A stretch of 11,741 nt of DNA, taken from the NCBI GenBank assembly GCA_016934135.1, contig JAFGTK010000002.1, positions 1-11,741 of the forward strand, in the 5' to 3' direction. Origin of the DNA: Deltaproteobacteria bacterium. Its GTDB lineage: Bacteria; Desulfobacterota; Desulfomonilia; UBA1062. The position numbers and the translations under genes were made by a program. The notes beneath the pieces are model-generated. The model did no database searches. It was not told where the DNA came from and saw only the letters and a list, made by a program, of their open reading frames with translations. Of the stretch, positions 5,685-11,741 are shown piece after piece (position 1 is the first letter of the stretch; the number at the start of each line of letters is the position of its first letter).

Positions 5685-7862
5685 ATGTCCAAACGGAATA
5701 AAGAGATCATAATCATCATTTTCATCATCGGCCTTATCGTGCTGCTCAGTGTTGCAAAGACCAATATCAGCCGGATAAATCTGCCCTCCCCGAATAACAT
5801 GGTAATCTTTACCCTTATCAGTCTGAACGTTGTCCTGCTGATCCTTGTCATCTTCCTGGTGACCCGAAACATTACCAAACTCGTCCTGGAGAGAAAGAGG
5901 GGTGTTCTCGGCACCAAGCTCAGGACAAAGCTGGTGGCAATGTTCGTGACCCTTACCATTATCCCTACCATGGTATTGTTTTTCACGAGCATCCTGTTTC
6001 TGAACCGGAGCATGGAGGGATGGCTGTCCTCAGAGGTGGAGACCGCGATCGAAGAATCAATGAATGTTGCGAGTATCTACTACAAAGAGGCATCTGCAGA
6101 TGCCATCCACTATGCAAGCTCCATATCCAAGGAGATCACCGAGCGAAGGCTGCTCAAAGAAGAGAACCTGCAGATCCTTCAATCTCTGCTTCATGAAAAG
6201 ATGACCCTGTTCAGGCTTTCCGCAGTGGAGATCTTTTCCGCCCAGGGAGAAGAGCTGGTCAAGATCATCTCCCCCGAGATCGGGATCACGAGCATGCCCA
6301 GCCCGGAATCCAGACTTGTTGTCTCTGCCATGGAAGGCAAGACCATGTCCATTGTTGTCAGTACGGGCAAGGCGGATATCATAGAAGGCATCGTACCGAT
6401 CAGATCTTCTTTCAATCCCAAGGATGTAGTAGGCGTGCTTGTAGCGGATTACTACATACCCGAGAGCCTTTCGGGCAGGATGGGGATAATCAAGTCGTCC
6501 TTTACCGATTACATTCAGAGCCTCAAACTCAAGGGCCCGATCAAGACAAACTACATCATCATACTTACATCCGTAACCCTGCTCGTCATATTCTCGGCGG
6601 TATGGTTCGGGCTGAATATCTCAAAGGGGCTTATCAATCCGATAGAAAAGCTCGTTGAAGGTACGCAGAGAATATCCAGGGGAGACCTTGGTTTTTATAT
6701 AGATGTCCAGTCAAACGATGAACTCGGAATCCTGGTACAGGATTTCAATGCCATGGTATATGATCTGACAGAATCCAGAAGGCATCTCGAGAGCGCATAT
6801 AACGAACTCGCATACAGGAACCGGTATATCGAGACCGTGTTGAACAACATCTCGACAGGGGTCATCACCATAAACCGTGACGGCTGCATAACATTGATCA
6901 ATCCTGCTGCCAGGACCATGTTCGCCATAAAGGAGGACTCGGTATACGGCAGGGAGATCGCACAGATTTTCAAAGACGACCAGGTCCCCATGGTGAATGA
7001 ATTGATCGAAGCCCTGCAGAAATCAAAGGGTGCTACCACACAGAAGCAGCTGTCCGTATCGGTTGAGGGAAAAAGACTCACGCTTATGGGGCATGCGTCG
7101 CTGCTCTATGATGACAGCAATGAAAATATGGGAATGGTGGTGGTGTTCGACGATCTTACCCAGTTGCAGAGGATGCAGAGGATGGCTGCCTGGAGAGAGG
7201 TTGCCAGACGCATCGCCCATGAGGTGAAGAACCCGCTGACCCCCATACAGCTTTCAGCCCAGAGACTCAGGCGCAGGTATCTGGACCGTCTTGGGGAGGA
7301 CTCCCAGGTCTTTGATGAATGTACAAGGGTTATCATCAACGAGGTAGACGAGATGAAACGGCTTGTGAATGAGTTTTCCGCCTTTGCAAAAATGCCTTCA
7401 TCCATGCCCGTGCCCGATGATCTCAACCATGTTGTTTCCGATGCCGTTGCACTGTACCGGCAGGCACATCCCCGGATTGAATATGTTGTTGAGCTGGACA
7501 GCCGGCTGCCGATAATTGACATTGACAGTGCGCAGATCAGCAGGGCTGTAGGTAATCTTCTGGAGAATGCGACCACTGCGGTTCTCGAGTCGGGTAATTC
7601 CCTGAGAAAGATCATGATAACAACCGGATATGACCCGGATGTTCATATCGCCACACTGGATATTGCCGACACCGGGGACGGGATACCGCCAAAGGTGAAG
7701 GAAAGACTGTTCGAGCCGTATTTTTCGACCAAAAAGAGCGGTACAGGACTCGGGCTGGTAATTGTCAACAGGATTATCTCGGATCATAACGGGTTTATCC
7801 GTGTCAGGGATAATAAACCCTTCGGCACGGTGTTCAGCATAGAGCTGCCAGTAAAGGAGTGA
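5685..7862 (+). CDS. ntrY: NtrY-like membrane sensor histidine kinase
   Basis: This is the sensor of a two-component system, passing phosphate to the regulator encoded next to it. The 725 residues show hydrophobic segments near 8-25, 39-60, 84-106 and 287-310. The long stretch between the last two is probably the periplasmic sensor. A HAMP linker follows (about 309-362, INPIEKLVEGTQRI), then a PAS domain (about 380-490) and a phosphoacceptor helix RIAHEVKNPLTPIQLSAQ with His512. The ATPase domain has the N-box NLLENA (624-629), DTGDGIPP, FEPYFSTKK and GTGLGL. This arrangement and the HEVKNPLTP wording fit NtrY. It starts nine bases after lpxC, with AAGGT upstream. NtrYX systems in alphaproteobacteria are tied to nitrogen metabolism, respiration and the envelope; the signal here is unknown, so the symbol marks family resemblance. 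Confidence 0.88.
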   Translation: MSKRNKEIIIIIFIIGLIVLLSVAKTNISRINLPSPNNMVIFTLISLNVVLLILVIFLVTRNITKLVLERKRGVLGTKLRTKLVAMFVTLTIIPTMVLFFTSILFLNRSMEGWLSSEVETAIEESMNVASIYYKEASADAIHYASSISKEITERRLLKEENLQILQSLLHEKMTLFRLSAVEIFSAQGEELVKIISPEIGITSMPSPESRLVVSAMEGKTMSIVVSTGKADIIEGIVPIRSSFNPKDVVGVLVADYYIPESLSGRMGIIKSSFTDYIQSLKLKGPIKTNYIIILTSVTLLVIFSAVWFGLNISKGLINPIEKLVEGTQRISRGDLGFYIDVQSNDELGILVQDFNAMVYDLTESRRHLESAYNELAYRNRYIETVLNNISTGVITINRDGCITLINPAARTMFAIKEDSVYGREIAQIFKDDQVPMVNELIEALQKSKGATTQKQLSVSVEGKRLTLMGHASLLYDDSNENMGMVVVFDDLTQLQRMQRMAAWREVARRIAHEVKNPLTPIQLSAQRLRRRYLDRLGEDSQVFDECTRVIINEVDEMKRLVNEFSAFAKMPSSMPVPDDLNHVVSDAVALYRQAHPRIEYVVELDSRLPIIDIDSAQISRAVGNLLENATTAVLESGNSLRKIMITTGYDPDVHIATLDIADTGDGIPPKVKERLFEPYFSTKKSGTGLGLVIVNRIISDHNGFIRVRDNKPFGTVFSIELPVKE

Positions 7863-7865
7863 TAC

Positions 7866-9218
7866 ATGAGTCATTGCATATTGATTGTAGATGATGAAGA
7901 AAGCATAAGGTTCTCTCTCAAGGGGGCTCTTGAGGATGAGGGATATGTCACGCTGCTTGCCGAAAACGGGGAAGAGGCGTTGCAGATTGTGGAAAAGCAG
8001 GATGTGGACCTTATCCTTCTGGATATCTGGATGCCCGGCAGGGATGGACTTCAGATTCTGGAAGAGCTCCAGAATAACGGTTCTTCGGTACCGGTGATCA
8101 TCATGACCGGCCATGGGTCTATAGATACTGCGGTGCGGGCAACCAGGCTCGGCGCCCTGGATTTTATCGAGAAACCCCTGGATCTGAACAAGATCATTAT
8201 AACCCTCAACAATACGCTGCATCTCAAGGCGCTGGAAGAAGAGAATGCCCTGTTGAGGAAGAAGATCCAGAAAGACGACGAGATCATCGGTGATTCCCCG
8301 GCAATAAGAAAGCTCAAGGAACAGATCGATATGGCGGCTCCGTCTGATGCATGGGTCCTTATCCTCGGAGAGAACGGCACAGGCAAGGAGCTTGTGGCCC
8401 GCAGGCTTCACAAGAAGAGTAAACGGGGCAAGAGCCCTTTTATCGAGGTGAATTGTGCGGCCATCCCCGAAGAACTGATAGAAAGCGAGCTTTTCGGCCA
8501 TGAGAAAGGGGCATTTACAGGCGCTTCAGAGAGAAAGCGCGGAAAGTTCGATCTGGCCCATAACGGTACCTTGTTCCTCGATGAGATCGGGGATATGAGC
8601 CTGTCCACCCAGGCAAAGATACTGCGCATCCTTCAGGAGCAGCGGTTCGAACGCGTAGGAGGAGCGCAGACGATCCAGGTCAATGTGCGGGTGTTTACAG
8701 CGACGAACAAGGACCTTGAAAAAGAGATCGAGCAGGGCAGGTTCAGACAGGATCTCTACTACAGGCTCAATGTCATTCCCATTCATGTTCCCAGGCTGAT
8801 TGAACGCAAAGAAGATATTCCGGGGCTTGTAGATCACTTTTTAAGACTCTATTCCCCACTCAAGGGAGGGGTGAAAAAGGCCATTACCGAAGGCGCGATA
8901 AGGAAACTTATGCAGCATGACTGGCCGGGTAATGTACGGGAACTCAAAAATATCATTGAAAGGCTCGTGATCATGACCCCCGGAGATACGATTAACGCCG
9001 AAGACATCCTCCCTCTGGGCACCAGGTCATCTTCTGAGATCGACAAACTCATCAGTATAACCGAACTCAAGGATGCCAGGGCGGAATTTGAAAAGATATT
9101 CATAGAGTTTAAATTAAAGCAGTGCGGATATAATATTTCCAAGACAGCCGATCTCATCGGCGTGGAACGGAGCAATCTGCACAGGAAGATCAAAGGCCTG
9201 GGTATTGATGTCGGATGA
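7866..9218 (+). CDS. ntrX: NtrX-like sigma-54-dependent response regulator
   Basis: This is a transcription activator that, when phosphorylated, opens sigma-54 promoters. The 450 residues give three domains. The receiver (1-120) has acidic pocket Asp10/Asp11, phosphoacceptor Asp53 (LLDIWMPG), Thr81 and Lys103. The AAA+ domain (about 143-380) has Walker A GENGTGKE (168-175), the sigma-54 contact loop GAFTGA (215-220), Walker B TLFLDE (235-240) and the arginine-finger region FRQDLYYRLNV. A Fis-type helix-turn-helix closes it (about 415-443, GYNISKTADLIGVERSNLHR). All key residues are present, so it should be active. AAGGAG lies six bases before the ATG, inside the end of the kinase gene, and the gap is three bases, so the pair is co-translated. 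Cognate pairing follows from adjacency; the target promoters are not visible here. Confidence 0.9.
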   Translation: MSHCILIVDDEESIRFSLKGALEDEGYVTLLAENGEEALQIVEKQDVDLILLDIWMPGRDGLQILEELQNNGSSVPVIIMTGHGSIDTAVRATRLGALDFIEKPLDLNKIIITLNNTLHLKALEEENALLRKKIQKDDEIIGDSPAIRKLKEQIDMAAPSDAWVLILGENGTGKELVARRLHKKSKRGKSPFIEVNCAAIPEELIESELFGHEKGAFTGASERKRGKFDLAHNGTLFLDEIGDMSLSTQAKILRILQEQRFERVGGAQTIQVNVRVFTATNKDLEKEIEQGRFRQDLYYRLNVIPIHVPRLIERKEDIPGLVDHFLRLYSPLKGGVKKAITEGAIRKLMQHDWPGNVRELKNIIERLVIMTPGDTINAEDILPLGTRSSSEIDKLISITELKDARAEFEKIFIEFKLKQCGYNISKTADLIGVERSNLHRKIKGLGIDVG

Positions 9219-10755
9219 AAAAGGATCGATTGTAAAAGATCCGGGAGGCAAGCTCAATATTGCACTTGTATATCCCAGCACCTACTGGGTGGGAATGTCC
9301 AACCTTGGCATGCATACCATGTACCGGGTTTTCAATGATCATCCCCGGATCTGCTGCGAACGGTTTTTTCTGGATCATGAGAGGTCTGTAGAGACCGGCC
9401 GGCCCCTTCAGGATTTTCATATCATCGCGCTGAGCATATCATATGAGCTCGACTGGATTTACATGATCCAGATCCTGCTCAGCAACAAGATACAGATCAT
9501 GGCGGATAGAAGGAAAGGCAGCCCTGTTATTCTGGCAGGAGGATCTGCAATTACCCTGAATCCGGAGCCGGTCGCGGATGCTGTTGATGTCTGTTTTCTA
9601 GGAGAGGGGGAAACGCTGCCCGAGCATCTCTGCAATGCCTTTGATACATGCACGGACTATGAAAATTTTCTGGATCAGCTTCAGGAGATACCCGGTGTTT
9701 ACCTGCCCGGAAGGACACGCCCTGTTTCTGACGGCGATACCATACAGGGCTTCAGCGGCCCCAGGCCATCGCTGTCCGTAATAGACCCCATCGAAAACCC
9801 GGCACATACGGTCATCATCACTGAGAAAACCGTATTCAAAGACATGTTTCTCCTGGAGATCGCCCGGGGATGTCCATACCGGTGCAAATTCTGTACTGCC
9901 CGTGAGATCTATTCACCGTTCAGGCCTGTCGGACTCAAGCATCTGGAACCTTACCTGGACATGGCTGCATCATCAGGAAAAAAACTCGGTCTGGTAAGCA
10001 CCTCGCTCAATAACCATCCCCAATCCGGGGCACTGTTCGATGAGATTAATAAACGGGGAATAAGGGTTGCACAGCCGTCTTTGCGTCTCGGCAGGATTAC
10101 GGAGGATCTGATCGATCTCCTGAAGGAATCGAAGGTTGGCGGGGTCACGCTGGCACCGGAGACCGGCTCGTCCGGGCTTCGGTCTGCCGCAGGAAAGGAT
10201 ATCAGCAACGAGACCATCTTAGACGATGTCCGGTCTCTGGTGTCTTCGGGAATCAGGGACATCAAGCTCTATTTCATGGTGGGGCTTCCAGGAGAGGATG
10301 ACAGTGACATCGATGCCGTCATCGACCTGATAAAACGCATACGGCAGAGTTTCATCCAGGTCTCAAGAGGGAACAAAAGGCTAGGCAAACTGTCCGTGAG
10401 CATCAATACCATGGTGCCCAAACCCCATACCCCCTATGAACGTTGTGAGATGGTCAATGTTGTTGATGCCAGGGCACGGATCAAAAAGATCGTCAAGGCC
10501 CTCAAGCGGGAGAGCAATGTAACGGTGAGCTTTGAAGGGCCCAAATGGGCATACCTTCAGGCATTGCTTTCCCGGGGTGACCGCCGTGTTCTGGATGTGA
10601 TCATTGAGATGGCCCGCAGGGACCCTGATTCATGGCAGGAGGTCCTCAGGCAGTGGCCTAGAAACCCGGACTATTATGCACTCAGGAGGAGATCTGACAG
10701 CGAGATCCTGCCATGGTCGTTTTATTCGCTGTGCAGGCCCTGTATCGGGCAGTAA
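9208..10755 (+). CDS. Radical SAM protein with B12-binding-like N-terminal domain
   Basis: This is an uncharacterised radical SAM enzyme of 515 residues. Residues about 17-140 resemble the Rossmann-type cobalamin-binding fold found before many radical SAM domains (LNIALVYPSTYWVGMSNLG, then VILAGGSAITLNPEPVADAV and FLGEGE). The cobalamin-ligating DxHxxG motif is not evident. The iron-sulfur motif is in ARGCPYRCKFCTARE, with Cys222, Cys226 and Cys229. Further barrel motifs are VTLAPETGS and LYFMVGLPGEDD. ALLSRGDRRVLDVI near the end resembles the uncharacterised group described by TIGR03960, although this protein appears shorter. The C-terminus holds a CxxC (509-512). Start: ATG 9208 overlaps the regulator's end by 11 bases; TTG at 9205 is possible. 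The substrate is unknown. Confidence 0.85.
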   Translation: MSDEKGSIVKDPGGKLNIALVYPSTYWVGMSNLGMHTMYRVFNDHPRICCERFFLDHERSVETGRPLQDFHIIALSISYELDWIYMIQILLSNKIQIMADRRKGSPVILAGGSAITLNPEPVADAVDVCFLGEGETLPEHLCNAFDTCTDYENFLDQLQEIPGVYLPGRTRPVSDGDTIQGFSGPRPSLSVIDPIENPAHTVIITEKTVFKDMFLLEIARGCPYRCKFCTAREIYSPFRPVGLKHLEPYLDMAASSGKKLGLVSTSLNNHPQSGALFDEINKRGIRVAQPSLRLGRITEDLIDLLKESKVGGVTLAPETGSSGLRSAAGKDISNETILDDVRSLVSSGIRDIKLYFMVGLPGEDDSDIDAVIDLIKRIRQSFIQVSRGNKRLGKLSVSINTMVPKPHTPYERCEMVNVVDARARIKKIVKALKRESNVTVSFEGPKWAYLQALLSRGDRRVLDVIIEMARRDPDSWQEVLRQWPRNPDYYALRRRSDSEILPWSFYSLCRPCIGQ

Positions 10756-10764
10756 GGTGGAGGT

Positions 10765-11448
10765 ATGAACGAAACAGCAAGCCACTATCACGGTCATAGA
10801 AAGCGGCTGAGAAAACGGTTCAGAGATTCCGGCAGGAAGGCCCTTCATGATTATGAACTTCTGGAGATGCTCCTCGCATATGCCATACCGAAAAAGGATA
10901 CAAAGCCGCTGGCAAAGAAACTCATCGAACGCTTCGGCACATTTCATCATGTCTTTGATGAAAGCCTTGACGAACTTGAATCAACCTCAGGCATCGGAGA
11001 ATATGCAGGTACTCTCATAAAGCTGGTAAAGGCATGCATGAATCAATATCTGGAGCCGGATAACCGTGCCGGAAAGGCCCTGAGTTCTCCCGAAGCTGTT
11101 CTTGATTATGTTCGATGCGAGATAGGCAACGAAAAGACCGAGTACTTCATGCTTTTGTGCCTGAATGCTGCAGGAAAGATAGTACATACAGAGGTGATGT
11201 CAAAAGGTACCGTCAATATGGCCCATGTCTATCCGCGGGAGATAATGAAGACCGCACTGCTTAAGAATGCCTCGGCCCTGATACTGGTTCATAACCATCC
11301 TTCAGGCTCCCTGAACCCGTCATCGCATGATGAGAATCTTACCAGGAGCCTTACAGAGGCAAGCTCTCATCTTGGGATTGCTATCCATGATCATATCATT
11401 GTGACAAAAGACAGGGCCTACAGCATAAAGCTGGGAAAATGCCTGTAA
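10765..11448 (+). CDS. radC: RadC-family JAB/MPN domain protein
   Basis: RadC proteins carry a JAMM-type metalloprotease-like fold. Despite the name, a direct role in DNA repair is not established. The 227 residues have a helix-hairpin-helix-containing N-terminal part (about 10-92, with STSGIGEYAG) followed by the JAB domain (about 105-227). The metal motif HNHPSG...D is intact: His176, His178 and Asp189, with Glu143 as the likely catalytic acid upstream. The length is normal for chromosomal RadC. A GTGGAGGT ribosome-binding sequence lies directly before the ATG, nine bases after the radical SAM stop, so it is the last gene of the five-gene run. It ends about 200 bases before a tRNA gene. Confidence 0.95.
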   Translation: MNETASHYHGHRKRLRKRFRDSGRKALHDYELLEMLLAYAIPKKDTKPLAKKLIERFGTFHHVFDESLDELESTSGIGEYAGTLIKLVKACMNQYLEPDNRAGKALSSPEAVLDYVRCEIGNEKTEYFMLLCLNAAGKIVHTEVMSKGTVNMAHVYPREIMKTALLKNASALILVHNHPSGSLNPSSHDENLTRSLTEASSHLGIAIHDHIIVTKDRAYSIKLGKCL

Positions 11449-11485
11449 CAGCTGCCTGCATCAGGTCTGATTATCTTTTTATATC

Positions 11486-11524
11486 CTTCAGCGCTGAAGC
11501 ATGTTTTCTGCCGCTAAAATCGGC
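11486..11524 (+). terminator. Weak candidate terminator region after radC
   Basis: CTTCAGCGCTGAAG (11486-11499) is a perfect 14-base palindrome, followed five bases later by TTTT. A second short stem, GCCG, loop CTAAAAT, CGGC (11510-11524), follows. Both stems are short and neither has a strong U-run directly after it, so termination is only suggested. Confidence 0.25.
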
Positions 11525-11614
11525 GAAAACTTTTAAAGAGAGTGTATTCCTGAGGGTAACGGCAATACATTCAAAGCACAATTACAATGGCGGAAACTTT
11601 CAGATAAGCCGTGC

Positions 11615-11643
11615 TTGCAAAGCTATCAGACCTTTGGTAATAC
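11615..11643 (+). promoter_or_regulatory. Possible promoter for tRNA-Leu
   Basis: TTGCAA (11615-11620, four of six to -35) is followed by 17 bases and TAATAC (11638-11643, three of six to -10). GGTAAT at 15-base spacing is an alternative, four of six. Transcription would begin about five bases before the mature tRNA. The position is sensible but the boxes are weak. Confidence 0.3.
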
Positions 11644-11654
11644 AAAGTTCAGCC

Positions 11655-11741
11655 GCCGGAGTGGTGGAACTGGTAGACGCGTCGGACTCAAAATCCGAAG
11701 TCCATTAGGGCGTGGGGGTTCGATTCCCCCCTCCGGCACCA
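11655..11741 (+). tRNA. tRNA-Leu (anticodon CAA)
   Basis: This is a complete 87-base class II tRNA that decodes UUG. The acceptor arms GCCGGAG (11655-11661) and CTCCGGC (11731-11737) pair perfectly and are followed by discriminator A and an encoded CCA. The anticodon stem TCGGA/TCCGA (11682-11686 with 11694-11698) encloses the loop CTCAAAA, anticodon CAA at 11689-11691. The long variable arm (11699-11713) can form GTCC/GGGC. The T arm is GGGGG, loop TTCGATT, CCCCC (11714-11730). The long variable arm and the discriminator A are leucine hallmarks. The gene ends on the last base of the window. Confidence 0.97.

Larger units (their letters stand above)
11449..11654. other. Intergenic region between radC and tRNA-Leu
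   Basis: This stretch of 206 bases holds no convincing gene. It contains two small inverted repeats (11486-11499 and 11510-11524) that may end the upstream operon, and a possible tRNA promoter at 11615-11643. The one open frame across it runs into the tRNA and is rejected. Confidence 0.6.

Noticed and set aside
7398..8501. A 367-codon open frame on the minus strand across the kinase and regulator genes
   Set aside because: It lies antisense to two well-supported domain-rich genes, its translation shows no recognisable domain, and long antisense frames are common in such sequence.
11439..11708. An 89-codon plus-strand frame after radC
   Set aside because: It runs into the tRNA; its last residues (VVELVDASDSKS) are the familiar false translation of a tRNA-Leu gene.

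Overview
The window looks like a piece of a Gram-negative, probably anaerobic or facultative bacterial chromosome. The reasons are a lipid A gene (lpxC), a soluble periplasmic binding protein with a cleavable signal peptide and no lipobox, Tat export genes, and a formate dehydrogenase assembly protein (FdhE). The NtrY-NtrX pair, the uncharacterised radical SAM protein and the overall gene mix would suit a deltaproteobacterial (Desulfobacterota-like) or Nitrospirota-like lineage. That placement is an impression from gene content, not a computed result.

Layout. (1) Positions 4-2610, minus strand: a compact three-gene ABC importer operon of the FecBCD/BtuFCD type (binding protein, then permease, then ATPase). 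(2) 2611-2736: a short divergent regulatory region, then fdhE on the plus strand (2737-3504). (3) 3505-3687: a convergent intergenic region holding two adjacent arrays of heptamer tandem repeats. (4) 3688-4758, minus strand: tatC preceded by a tatB-type gene. (5) 4759-4862: a divergent promoter region in which both flanking genes appear to lack a Shine-Dalgarno and to be transcribed from within a few bases of their start codons. (6) 4863-11448, plus strand: a tightly packed run of five genes, lpxC, ntrY-like kinase, ntrX-like sigma-54 activator, radical SAM protein and radC, with gaps of 9, 3, -11 and 9 bases. (7) 11449-11654: non-coding, then a complete tRNA-Leu(CAA) that ends on the last base of the window.

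How the genes may work together. FdhE assembles formate dehydrogenases, whose periplasmic forms leave the cell through the Tat translocon, so fdhE beside tatBC makes sense. The importer could supply cobalamin, an iron chelate or an oxyanion such as molybdate or tungstate; the sequence does not decide. Placing a membrane sensor kinase and its sigma-54 activator directly behind lpxC, the committed step of lipid A synthesis, suggests that envelope state or respiration is sensed in connection with lipid A production. The radical SAM protein in the same run has no assigned function and is the least explained gene here.

Most of the window is ordinary housekeeping or accessory chromosome. I see no CRISPR array, insertion sequence, prophage or toxin-antitoxin system. 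The points most worth a second look are the paired heptamer arrays, the apparently leaderless divergent tatB/lpxC promoters, the lpxC-ntrYX-rSAM-radC linkage, and the altered C-terminal histidine motif of LpxC.
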